Counted from the first letter of the stretch, positions 1-7,253 are shown. The stretch: DNA of 8,450 nucleotides from Flavobacterium sp. (GCF_021151785.1 NZ_JAGKWP010000099.1:1-8450), one strand, 5' to 3'. The notes: a model not told the origin generated them from the letters alone. A program made the numbers and translations.

Positions 1-94
1 CTGGTATTTATGCTGGATGATACGATTGTCTGGACTTAATAGTTCTGATTATTATATAATTAGATGTACGAAATATGCCCGTATTTTATAAAGT
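1..94. other. Undetermined 3' end of an upstream gene plus spacer
   Basis: No complete gene fits here. Two + strand reading frames are open from the window edge. Frame 1 ends with LVFMLDDTIVWT and the double stop TAA TAG at 37-42. Frame 2 stays open for 29 codons to TAA at 89-91. The frame 2 option would leave 3 bases between the stop and the dyad at 95, the same gap as between the stop at 5909 and the dyad at 5913, which slightly favours it. Neither tail contains a motif I recognise, so no product is given. A gene ending before the window is also possible. Confidence 0.3.
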
Positions 95-128
95 TTCCAT
101 TTTTTGGAAGGAAGTCCCGTGTTGGGAA
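95..128 (+). promoter_or_regulatory. Tandem TCC-N7-GGA dyads, candidate activator sites, leader A
   Basis: Two inverted repeats lie side by side. The first (95-109) is TTCCA-TTTTT-TGGAA with perfect 5-base arms. The second (114-128) contains TCCC-GTGTT-GGGA with 4-base arms. Both have the form TCC-N7-GGA and their centres (102 and 121) are 19 bp apart. The same pair with the same spacing occurs at 5913-5946, and in both cases the first dyad starts 129 bp before the downstream ATG. A 15-bp dyad in tandem about 85-105 bp upstream of a -24/-12-like element is the usual layout of sites for a sigma-54 enhancer-binding protein. The repeated layout is seen directly; the function is inferred. Confidence 0.6.
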
Positions 129-178
129 ACTAAAACTTATTATTTAAATGCAATAGGTTAAAAATGAGATGATTATTC

Positions 179-211
179 TTCTGGCATTTTATTGGTATTT
201 CTGGTAACATA
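179..211 (+). promoter_or_regulatory. Putative sigma-54-like (-24/-12) promoter of the four-gene unit
   Basis: TTCTGG (179-184) supplies a GG at 183-184. A G at 195 lies 12 bases from the first G, the exact -24/-12 spacing of sigma-54 promoters. The -12 element is GT rather than the usual GC, and the preceding base is G where T is preferred, so the match is imperfect. If G195 is -12, transcription starts at A207 inside AACATA (206-211), leaving a 17-base leader before the ATG at 224. The block is 18/21 identical to 5996-6016 upstream of the next unit, which is the main support. An ordinary Bacteroidota promoter with a TAnnTTTG -7 box remains possible, since TATTTCTG (196-203) matches it in all but one base. 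Confidence 0.45.
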
Positions 212-223
212 AATAATAAAGCT

Positions 224-2875
224 ATGGAACAATTTTTGAAAAAAAATGATCTGGATATTTTGCTGAAAATCTTTATCCCGGCTAATAACATAATTACTCT
301 ATATGATCCGGGTAAGCGGACAGATTTCAACGGTCCATTCCTGTCATTTGAAAAAAAATCAGTTGCACCAGCATTGGTCTTGATAAGTTTTTCAGATCCT
401 GCGGATTTTCCAGTAGATAGTTATGATTATATAATTGATTTTTCAATGAGTAAATCATTACAGTTGAAATATAAAGAATATAATTACATTCAGAATCCGG
501 ATAAAACAATACGGTGGATTTTTCCTTCAGATCTTAAGACGCCAAGCTTTTTAAATTTTTATAATGCATCCGGGCTGAAGGCAAAAGTGTTATCCTCGGT
601 TTTGAAAATTTCATATGCATTGAATGTTCAGAAATTATTTCTTGCAGGTAGTTTTAGAATATATGCAAAAAAAGAATTGCGGGTTGAAACGTTGATTGAA
701 CATATTCCACATGATAACTATAGTATTTTTACGGGTACTGTGGGCCCCAACAGGAAAGTGTTGGTAGAACTTAATACGAAAGGTATTAGTACGCATTTTG
801 CAAAATGGGCGATCTCTGCCGCATCAAAAAAAAATATAGCAATAGAACTTGGTTCCATTCAACGAATTCAAAAATTAAATCTTGAACATACGGTTGTCCC
901 TGAGCATGTCATGACATCCGATTCTGATTTTTTAATTTATAAAAACGTTAAGCCTAATCAGGTAGTTGTTTCCAATGCATTGACAGAAGTACATTTTAAA
1001 TCGTTGTCTGAAATGTATGAAAAAACAATTACCTATAATTTATCCGGCATTAACAGGTTCAGGGAACAGTTGATTGAAACTATTTATAGCTTGAAACCTG
1101 ATGAACGTATTCCGGATTCAGCTAATCTTATTGAGATGTTGCGTTCAAGCCTGGAACTATTGGATTTTGATTCTGAAATACCTTTTACAGAGACGCATTT
1201 TGATTTTACACCGTGGAATATGTATGCAACTATTGATAAGTTGTATGTATATGATTGGGAATTGTCGGATAAAAAGGCTCCGATATTTTTTGATCTGTTT
1301 CATTATGTGTTTCAAAAAAATATTTTAATTGATCATGCCGATCTGATCCGGATTCAGCAGGAAATTAATCAGGCACTCGAAAATCCTATAATAAAAGATA
1401 TCATCAATAGATATAATATCAATGTGAATTTGTGTTATAAAGCTTACCTGCTCTATACAATCAGTTATTATCTTAATGTTTATCGTCAACAGGAAGAACT
1501 TCACATGCAGGTATTCTGGCTGGTTAAGGTATGGTATAAAGCTATTGAAGACATACTCGTTAAAAAGAGCTATGGTTTGCAGCGCAAGAGTTTCATAAAT
1601 CAGCTATTTGTTTTCCTTGATAAGTATGAATATGCGTTAATGAAATTTCCTGAAAAAGATATTTTATATATACAAGACTCATCAGACTTAGATATTCTGG
1701 TTCATAAGCAGGATTTGGATCAGATTATACTTTATATGCAAGGCACAGCATTGGTACGTAAAATCCACAAGGTTGAAAAAACATTTATGACTACTGTCGC
1801 ATTATTTTTCAATGACGGTAGTTTTTTGAGTATTGATTTGCTGCATGCTTTTAAAAGGAAGGCAGATTATTTGTTTCCTGCCCATGATGTTTTAAAAGAA
1901 GTATCTAAGACGGAGAAAGGCATTAAAGTTCCTCAGGAAAAACATGATTTTGAATATATGATTTTGTTTTATCAGCTTAATGGTTCTGATTTACCTCATA
2001 AGTATGTGACTTATTTTGAATCACTTTCAGTAAGTGAAAAAATGCATATTCAACATTACATGAATAAAAAATATTTATTAAATGAATTATCCATTGAGTA
2101 CATGTTTTCCTATTCGAATTCTATCAGGAACGATATCCAAAGAATAATAAATAAGCAGCCCGAAAACAAAGGCTGGCGCGGTATTCGGTCCTGGATAAAT
2201 TATATCAAAGATATCACAACTGAAATTTTTATCAATAAAGGAATAATTGTTACAGTTAGTGGCGTAGACGGTGCGGGAAAGTCAACGATTATCGAAGATC
2301 TTAAAAATACCTTTGTTTATAAATTCAGAAAAAAAGTTGTAGTACTTCGGCATCGCCCTTCAATACTGCCAATCCTAAGCGCATGGAAACATGGCAAGGA
2401 AAAGGCTGAAGCAATGGCAGCGGAACGAATGCCTCGACAGGGTAAAAATGACAGCTGGATTTCTTCAGCTCTCCGGTTTTCATATTACTATGCTGATTAT
2501 CTGCTGGGTCAGGTATATGTATACATCCGTTATGTGATGCGTGGCTATACGGTTATTTATGACAGATATTATTTTGATTTTATTGGTGATTCAAAACGAT
2601 CGAACCTGAAGCTGAATAAGAAAGTGGTTACATGGCTATATGCTTTTATTTATAAACCCAAATTGAATGTTTTATTATATGCATCTCCTGAAGTAATTCT
2701 AAAAAGAAAAATGGAATTACGTGAAGAAGATATTAAAAAACTTACACATGATTACCGGTTCTTATTCAACAAACTTTCTATGGGAAATGCCAATTCTAAA
2801 TATTTATCCATAGAAAATATTGATAGAGCCAAAACCCTTAATACAATCGTTCAGGAATATATCAATGTATCTTAA
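224..2875 (+). CDS. Three-domain protein: APH-like kinase, nucleotidyltransferase-like, thymidylate-kinase-like
   Basis: An 883-residue, probably cytoplasmic protein with three enzyme-like parts. Residues about 85-450 resemble an aminoglycoside/choline-kinase-type phosphotransferase: a glycine-rich turn GTVGPNRK (171-178), a candidate ATP-binding lysine K194 in THFAKWA with E208 as helix-C partner, the catalytic motif HFDFTPWN (325-332, the HxDxxPxN pattern) and the metal-binding VYDWE (342-346). Residues about 455-620 resemble a minimal nucleotidyltransferase: SSDLDILV (486-493) gives the D-x-D pair D488/D490 and SIDLL (536-540) a third acid, D538. Residues about 671-883 are a thymidylate-kinase-like P-loop kinase: Walker A GVDGAGKST (680-688), DRYYFD (780-785), and an arginine-rich lid-like segment near 828-836. 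The first 85 residues are unassigned. It leads a polysaccharide unit, so a sugar, lipid-linked or nucleotide substrate is more likely than dTMP. The ATG at 224 lies 17 bases after the predicted transcription start. The domain calls are good; substrate and activity are unknown. Confidence 0.85.
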   Translation: MEQFLKKNDLDILLKIFIPANNIITLYDPGKRTDFNGPFLSFEKKSVAPALVLISFSDPADFPVDSYDYIIDFSMSKSLQLKYKEYNYIQNPDKTIRWIFPSDLKTPSFLNFYNASGLKAKVLSSVLKISYALNVQKLFLAGSFRIYAKKELRVETLIEHIPHDNYSIFTGTVGPNRKVLVELNTKGISTHFAKWAISAASKKNIAIELGSIQRIQKLNLEHTVVPEHVMTSDSDFLIYKNVKPNQVVVSNALTEVHFKSLSEMYEKTITYNLSGINRFREQLIETIYSLKPDERIPDSANLIEMLRSSLELLDFDSEIPFTETHFDFTPWNMYATIDKLYVYDWELSDKKAPIFFDLFHYVFQKNILIDHADLIRIQQEINQALENPIIKDIINRYNINVNLCYKAYLLYTISYYLNVYRQQEELHMQVFWLVKVWYKAIEDILVKKSYGLQRKSFINQLFVFLDKYEYALMKFPEKDILYIQDSSDLDILVHKQDLDQIILYMQGTALVRKIHKVEKTFMTTVALFFNDGSFLSIDLLHAFKRKADYLFPAHDVLKEVSKTEKGIKVPQEKHDFEYMILFYQLNGSDLPHKYVTYFESLSVSEKMHIQHYMNKKYLLNELSIEYMFSYSNSIRNDIQRIINKQPENKGWRGIRSWINYIKDITTEIFINKGIIVTVSGVDGAGKSTIIEDLKNTFVYKFRKKVVVLRHRPSILPILSAWKHGKEKAEAMAAERMPRQGKNDSWISSALRFSYYYADYLLGQVYVYIRYVMRGYTVIYDRYYFDFIGDSKRSNLKLNKKVVTWLYAFIYKPKLNVLLYASPEVILKRKMELREEDIKKLTHDYRFLFNKLSMGNANSKYLSIENIDRAKTLNTIVQEYINVS

Positions 2876-2886
2876 ATGAATGTAGT

Positions 2887-3603
2887 ATGAAACGATTAAT
2901 CGAAAGAGTCATCAAATTCAGAAATCCTGTTTTTGAATTTGATCCACATATCACTTCGTATATTCTGATTGTACTGTTATGGAATAAAATGATTTCAATT
3001 ATTCGTGGTGTGAAAGTGCTGTTCACTTTAAAAAATCCCCGGTTATTAATGTTGGGTAAGAATGTACAATTTATGTATGCACGTAACATTGAATTTGGCA
3101 GGTATGTTAAAATTGATGATCATGCTTATTTGAGTGCTTTAGGTACTGGCAAATTAAGACTGGGAGATAATGTGAGTATAGGTGCATACAGCAGGCTTAT
3201 AATCTCTACCAGTTTGAACAACCTGGGAAATCATATTCATATTGGTAATAATGTTGGCATTGGGGAGTTTGCATATCTGGGTGGAGGCGGCGGATTAGAG
3301 ATTGGGGATAATTGTATTATTGGTCAATACTTAAGTTGCCATCCGGAAAATCATAACTATGATTCTTTAGACACGTTGATCAGGTATCAGGGGGTAAGCC
3401 GAAAGGGGATCAGTATAGGGCATAATTGCTGGATTGGTTCCAAGGTGACAATACTGGATGGTGTAAGTATTGGAAATAACTGTGTGATTGCTGCCGGAGC
3501 TGTTGTAACTAAATCGATGCCTGATAACTCTGTTATTGGTGGCGTACCTGCACGGGTGATAAAAAATAGAATCAGTGAAACGATAAAGAATATTATACCA
3601 TGA
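2887..3603 (+). CDS. Hexapeptide-repeat (left-handed beta-helix) O-acyltransferase
   Basis: A 238-residue protein of the WbbJ/maltose-acetyltransferase-like family, which usually transfers acetyl groups from acetyl-CoA to sugar hydroxyls. Repeating hexapeptides fill residues about 58-205, with coils such as LRLGDNVSIGAYS (90-102), IHIGNNVGIGEFA (117-129), LEIGDNCIIGQYL (137-149), ISIGHNCWIGSKV (175-187) and VSIGNNCVIAAGA (193-205). SCHPENHNY (150-158) carries the candidate catalytic histidines H152/H156, and the C-terminal signature GGVPARVI (218-225) is typical of this family. The first 55 residues, with a hydrophobic stretch near 23-33, precede the helix and may mediate membrane or trimer contact. 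It starts 11 bp after the preceding stop and overlaps the next gene by ATGA, so it is almost certainly co-transcribed. The likely role is O-acetylation of a glycan or sugar intermediate; the acceptor cannot be read from sequence. Confidence 0.9.
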   Translation: MKRLIERVIKFRNPVFEFDPHITSYILIVLLWNKMISIIRGVKVLFTLKNPRLLMLGKNVQFMYARNIEFGRYVKIDDHAYLSALGTGKLRLGDNVSIGAYSRLIISTSLNNLGNHIHIGNNVGIGEFAYLGGGGGLEIGDNCIIGQYLSCHPENHNYDSLDTLIRYQGVSRKGISIGHNCWIGSKVTILDGVSIGNNCVIAAGAVVTKSMPDNSVIGGVPARVIKNRISETIKNIIP

Positions 3604-4829
3604 AAACTATTCTTGCAACTGCGTATGCTGTTAATCCCTACAAAGGATCTGAAGATGGAACCGGATGGAACCTTGTTGGCGAAATTGCCCGTTACAACAA
3701 AGCTATTGTTGTAACCAGGGAAAACAACCGTGAATCTATAGAAAAATTTTTAAATGCCTATCCGGACACATTTCATAATCAGATTCAGTTTTTATATTTT
3801 GATTTACCTTACTGGATGCGATTCTGGAAAAAAGGGGATCGTGGTGCCATGCTTTATTTTTACTTATGGCAATTGTTTATGCCGCGGTTTATCAAAAAAA
3901 GCAACGTGTCGTATGACATTGTTCACAATGTAAATTTTCATAATGACTGGACGCCAACGTTTTTATGGTTGTTAAAAAAACCTTTGGTTTGGGGACCTAT
4001 AGGCCACCATCCCAAAGCTCCGGCAGAATATGTTTATAAGCCATATGGGCAGCTTGAATATATTAAAAGCAGGGTTTTGTGGTTCGTTAAAAATATGTTC
4101 TGGAGCCTTGACCCTTTTTTGAAGCTGGCTTTTAAAAAGGCTGATAAAATTATCTGTATGAATACTGGAGCTGAAGCAAACATACTTCAAAAATCAAAAA
4201 TTGTTAAAATGCCGGCAGTTAGCGCTGATCCTGTCGATAGTGGATTGATATTTCAAACAAAAAAGATGTTTACGATCTTATCTGTTGGAAGATTGGTTAC
4301 GTTGAAAGGGTTTGATGTTACGTTAAAGGCATTTTATAAATTTTATATGTCTTTATCTTCTGAAAAGAAAAAAAATGTTCGGCTGCATCTGGTGGGAAAG
4401 GGACCGCTTTTAAAATCTATTAAAGAACAAATTAAAGAACTTGCATTAGAAGATGCTGTTCTGATTACAGAATGGGTTGAAAAGGAAAAGATGAAAGAAA
4501 TTTATGCAGAGGCATCTGTTTTCTTTTTCCCCTCACATGAGGGGGCTGGTATGGTTGTACCCGAAGCCCTTTCATATGGCTTGCCTGTGCTCTGTTTTGA
4601 TAATGAAGGACCGGGTGAATTTATAGATGCTTCATGTGGATTAAAAGTTTTGTATTCGACGTATGAAAAATCAATCGAACAATTTTCCTTTAGATTAGAT
4701 CATCTTTATCACGATCAGCATTTCTATGAAAAATTGTCCCTTGGAGCATTGCAGAAATTCAAAAGCAAATTTGATTGGAAAGTGAAAGGTGAGATTCTTA
4801 AAGATGTTTATGATTCAATAAAAAATTGA
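3600..4829 (+). CDS. GT4-type (GT-B fold) glycosyltransferase
   Basis: A 409-residue retaining glycosyltransferase of the GT4 superfamily, expected to transfer a sugar from a nucleotide donor to a growing lipid-linked glycan on the cytoplasmic membrane face. The N-terminal donor/acceptor domain carries NPYKGSEDGTGWN (12-24), a variant of the GSE-G-GWN motif of one GT4 branch, and PLVWGPIGHH (128-137). The C-terminal donor-binding domain begins near SVGRLVTLKGFD (228-239) and contains the E-x7-E signature with E314 and E322 in HEGAGMVVPEALSYGLPV (313-330), followed by GPGEF (337-341). Length is typical of the family. Its start overlaps the acyltransferase stop by four bases (ATGA), implying translational coupling. 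Sugar specificity cannot be predicted. Confidence 0.92.
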   Translation: MKTILATAYAVNPYKGSEDGTGWNLVGEIARYNKAIVVTRENNRESIEKFLNAYPDTFHNQIQFLYFDLPYWMRFWKKGDRGAMLYFYLWQLFMPRFIKKSNVSYDIVHNVNFHNDWTPTFLWLLKKPLVWGPIGHHPKAPAEYVYKPYGQLEYIKSRVLWFVKNMFWSLDPFLKLAFKKADKIICMNTGAEANILQKSKIVKMPAVSADPVDSGLIFQTKKMFTILSVGRLVTLKGFDVTLKAFYKFYMSLSSEKKKNVRLHLVGKGPLLKSIKEQIKELALEDAVLITEWVEKEKMKEIYAEASVFFFPSHEGAGMVVPEALSYGLPVLCFDNEGPGEFIDASCGLKVLYSTYEKSIEQFSFRLDHLYHDQHFYEKLSLGALQKFKSKFDWKVKGEILKDVYDSIKN

Positions 4830-4832
4830 GTG

Positions 4833-5909
4833 ATGAAAAAGATTGTAAGCGTACATTTGTTGAATGATTACAGCGGAAGCCCGCTGGTACTGTCTCAGGC
4901 TGTTAAAGGCTTGATAGAGGATGGTCATGAAGTGGATATTTATACAAACAGGAATTCTGATGGCTTTCTAAGTAATATCTCCGGAGCCAATTATTTTTTA
5001 TTTAATTACAGCTGGGGAAAATCTAAAATGGTCACTTTGACCTATTTTTTCTTCAGCCAGTTTTTCCTGTTTTTCCGGCTGCTGAAATACTACAGACAGG
5101 ATGTGGTTATTTATGTAAATACTGTTTTACCTTTTGGTGCAGCCCTTGCTGGAAAATGCATGAATAAAAAAGTAGTTTATCACATACATGAAACCTCTAT
5201 AAAACCCCAGGCTTTTAAATCTTTTTTGCTTTGTATGGTTCGATATACTGCTTCTGCCGTAATCTATGTATCAGAATATTTAAAAAACAAAGAATTAATA
5301 TCTGGTAAAAAGAATTTTATTGTTTACAATGCACTTTCGGATGCGTTTGTTGAAAAATCTCAGACTAGTTCAAGCCCAAAAGAAAACCATCAGAATGTTC
5401 TAATGCTTTGTTCATTGAAAAGATATAAGGGAGTTGAAGAATTTATTCAATTGGCATTTATGCTTCCTCAATATTCATTTACGCTGGTGCTGAATAGCTC
5501 AAGAGCTGAAATAGATGCCTATTTGAATACCCGTAATGTTCCATTTAATATCACCATATTTTCTGTTCAAAAAGATGTACATGCTTTTTTTAAAGAAGCC
5601 GATCTTGTATTGAATCTTTCATTGACAGATCAATGGATTGAAACATTCGGGATGACTATTCTTGAAGCGATGAGTTATGGGTTGCCTGTTATTGTGCCAC
5701 CGGTTGGAGGCATTGCGGAGCTGGTGAGTGATGAGTTTAATGGCTTTAAAACAGATTCAAAAAATATTGAATCTATTGCTGGCCAAATAGAAAGAATTTT
5801 CTCGAATAAAAGCTTTTATAATTATTTATCGTTTAATGCCCGGAAGCGTTCTCAGGAATTCAGTAATCATACATTTGTTTTAGGTATACGGAAAGCCATT
5901 ACTTCTTAA
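4833..5909 (+). CDS. GT4-type glycosyltransferase, second in unit
   Basis: A 358-residue GT-B glycosyltransferase. The N-terminal half has a SGSP loop (14-17) after the first beta strand, in the usual place of the donor-side glycine-rich loop, a strongly hydrophobic segment (about 66-84) likely to sit against the membrane, and YHIHETSIKP (116-125). The C-terminal half has SLKRYKGVEEF (194-204), where the lysine is at the donor phosphate site in the family, and the E-x7-E signature E270/E278 in ETFGMTILEAMSYGLPV (270-286) followed by PPVGGIAELV (289-298). It is clearly divergent from the preceding glycosyltransferase, so it probably adds a different residue or linkage. I chose ATG at 4833, three bases after the preceding stop. 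An in-frame GTG at 4830 would add one methionine. The stop lies 3 bases before the second tandem-dyad element, so this is the last gene of the unit. Confidence 0.9.
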   Translation: MKKIVSVHLLNDYSGSPLVLSQAVKGLIEDGHEVDIYTNRNSDGFLSNISGANYFLFNYSWGKSKMVTLTYFFFSQFFLFFRLLKYYRQDVVIYVNTVLPFGAALAGKCMNKKVVYHIHETSIKPQAFKSFLLCMVRYTASAVIYVSEYLKNKELISGKKNFIVYNALSDAFVEKSQTSSSPKENHQNVLMLCSLKRYKGVEEFIQLAFMLPQYSFTLVLNSSRAEIDAYLNTRNVPFNITIFSVQKDVHAFFKEADLVLNLSLTDQWIETFGMTILEAMSYGLPVIVPPVGGIAELVSDEFNGFKTDSKNIESIAGQIERIFSNKSFYNYLSFNARKRSQEFSNHTFVLGIRKAITS

Positions 5910-5912
5910 GAA

Positions 5913-5946
5913 TTCCATTTTTTGGAAAAAAATCCTCTGGATGGAT
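5913..5946 (+). promoter_or_regulatory. Tandem TCC-N7-GGA dyads, candidate activator sites, leader B
   Basis: The first dyad (5913-5927) is the same 15 bases as the one at 95-109: TTCCA-TTTTT-TGGAA. The second (5932-5946) is ATCC-TCTGGAT-GGAT, again TCC-N7-GGA, although its inner bases differ from those in leader A. Centres are at 5920 and 5939, 19 bp apart as in leader A, and the first dyad again starts 129 bp before the ATG (6042). The element begins 3 bases after the glycosyltransferase stop. A terminator role is unlikely, because the stem is only five pairs and is followed by A residues, not a T tract. Confidence 0.6.
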
Positions 5947-5995
5947 AAATAATACTTTTTGATAGGCTTATTGGGTTTAATTAAGCGCTTTTTAT

Positions 5996-6028
5996 TTCTG
6001 GACTTTTATTTGTATTCCTTTCAACATA
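5996..6028 (+). promoter_or_regulatory. Putative sigma-54-like (-24/-12) promoter of the second unit
   Basis: TTCTGG (5996-6001) gives GG at 6000-6001, and TTG at 6010-6012 places a G 12 bases from the first G of that pair, matching sigma-54 -24/-12 spacing. The base after the -12 G is T rather than C. With G6012 as -12, the start would be A6024 in AACATA (6023-6028), the same base predicted in leader A, leaving an 18-base leader before ATG 6042. The dyads at 5913-5946 then sit near -104 and -85. This copy fits the consensus better than the one at 179-211. The conservation between leaders is seen; sigma-54 use is inferred. Confidence 0.5.
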
Positions 6029-6041
6029 TATGTAAACCACT

Positions 6042-7241
6042 ATGAAAAAGGTAGCAATTATTGGAACAGCAGGAGTGCCTGCCAGATACGGCGGATTCGA
6101 AACTTTGGCGCAGCAGTTAGTAACGAACCTGAATGATGAATTTGAACTTCATGTTTATTGCAGCAATGCATTTTATAAAAAAGAAGAACGCGTTCGTTAT
6201 TGGAATAAAGCCAGACTTCATTATGTTCCATTAAACGCCAATGGCATACAAAGTATATTGTATGATATTGTGACGATCATTCACGCTCTTTTTTATGCCG
6301 AAGCATTAATTGTTTTAGGCGTTTCCGGCGGTATTATGATTCCATTCATTAAAATGTTTACCAGGAAAAAAATTGTAGTAAATATTGACGGTCTTGAATG
6401 GAAGCGTGATAAATGGAATTATTTTATTCGTAAATATTTGAAACTCTCCGAATATCTGGCTGTCAAATTTTCAGATGCCGATATAACGGATAATGCTGCA
6501 ATAAAAAAATATACTGCGGAATGCTATAAAACATTAAGCTATCTTATCGAATATGGTGCAGATCATACAAAAGCGGTGAAAATCGAAAATGAAGATGCTG
6601 AAAAATATCCTTTTTTAGAAAATGCTTATGCATTTAAGGTCTGCCGTATTGAACCGGAGAATAACATTCATATTGTATTGTCTGCATTTGCGCAAATGCC
6701 ACGACAAAAACTGGTGATTGTAGGTAATTGGAATGCTAGTGAATATGGGAAAGAGCTGAAAGAGCAGTATCAAAATACTTCCAATATTATTCTGCTGGAT
6801 CCCATTTATCACCAGCGTACCATTGATTTGTTAAGATCAAATTGCACGATATATATTCATGGTCATAGTGCTGGCGGTACTAATCCCAGTTTGGTTGAAG
6901 CTATGTTTTTAAGAAATGCTATTATCGCTTTTAATGTTTCTTATAATATTGCTACAACAGAAAATAAAGCTATATATTTTAACGATGATGAAGAACTAAT
7001 TGCATGTGTAACAAAATTAACGCATGAGCAAATCAATGATAATGCAAATTCGATGAAAGAAATTGCTGACAGGCGTTATACCTGGAAAGAAATTTCAAAA
7101 AAGTATGCAAATCTTGTTTACGGGTTTGACTATCGTTATACCAAAAAATCTGTTCACTCAAGTGTTAAAAGAGTAAGCCAAAAGTATCTGCTTGAAACTG
7201 GTGCTGCTCATTTAAACAATCCTAAAATGTTTTTTGAATAA
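6042..7241 (+). CDS. DUF1972/GT4 glycosyltransferase (rhamnosyltransferase-like)
   Basis: A 399-residue GT-B enzyme with the distinctive N-terminal DUF1972 signature GTAGVPARYGGFET (8-21), followed by NIDGLEWKRDKW (114-125), CRIEPENNI (201-209) and the highly conserved YIHGHSAGGTNPSLVEAM (271-288), where E286 is the conserved acidic residue of the donor site. Characterised members such as streptococcal GacB and Cps2T are beta-1,4-rhamnosyltransferases; GacB adds rhamnose to GlcNAc-PP-lipid. The next gene encodes a WecA-type initiating transferase, which supports a role in adding the second sugar directly to the lipid-linked HexNAc. Rhamnose itself is not shown: no dTDP-rhamnose genes are in the window. 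The last 30 or so residues are poorly conserved and basic. It is the first gene of the second unit, with its ATG 18 bases after the predicted transcription start. Confidence 0.92.
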   Translation: MKKVAIIGTAGVPARYGGFETLAQQLVTNLNDEFELHVYCSNAFYKKEERVRYWNKARLHYVPLNANGIQSILYDIVTIIHALFYAEALIVLGVSGGIMIPFIKMFTRKKIVVNIDGLEWKRDKWNYFIRKYLKLSEYLAVKFSDADITDNAAIKKYTAECYKTLSYLIEYGADHTKAVKIENEDAEKYPFLENAYAFKVCRIEPENNIHIVLSAFAQMPRQKLVIVGNWNASEYGKELKEQYQNTSNIILLDPIYHQRTIDLLRSNCTIYIHGHSAGGTNPSLVEAMFLRNAIIAFNVSYNIATTENKAIYFNDDEELIACVTKLTHEQINDNANSMKEIADRRYTWKEISKKYANLVYGFDYRYTKKSVHSSVKRVSQKYLLETGAAHLNNPKMFFE

Positions 7242-7253
7242 ATCTGTAATTCT

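Noticed and set aside
130..330. Minus-strand open frame crossing leader A and the start of the large gene
   Set aside because: It overlaps the promoter block and the beginning of a well-supported + strand gene and shows no recognisable protein motif. The other minus-strand frames (327-509, 2862-3089, 3972-4190, 6615-6812, 7343-7582) are rejected for the same kind of reason.
1101..1328. Alternative + strand open frame inside the large gene
   Set aside because: It is a shadow of the APH-like catalytic region (HFDFTPWN lies in the main frame), with composition typical of an out-of-frame reading.
2234..2872. Housekeeping thymidylate kinase (tmk)
   Set aside because: The domain is the C-terminal third of a multi-domain protein within a polysaccharide unit, whereas true TMK is a stand-alone protein of about 200 residues.
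4830..4832. GTG as start of the second GT4 gene
   Set aside because: The ATG directly after it (4833) is the stronger start codon and begins the usual MKKIVSV-type N terminus; the difference is one residue.
5913..5927. Dyad after the glycosyltransferase stop as a rho-independent terminator
   Set aside because: The stem is only five pairs with AT ends and is followed by A residues rather than a T tract. The same sequence appears at 95-109 at a fixed distance from a start codon, favouring a binding site.
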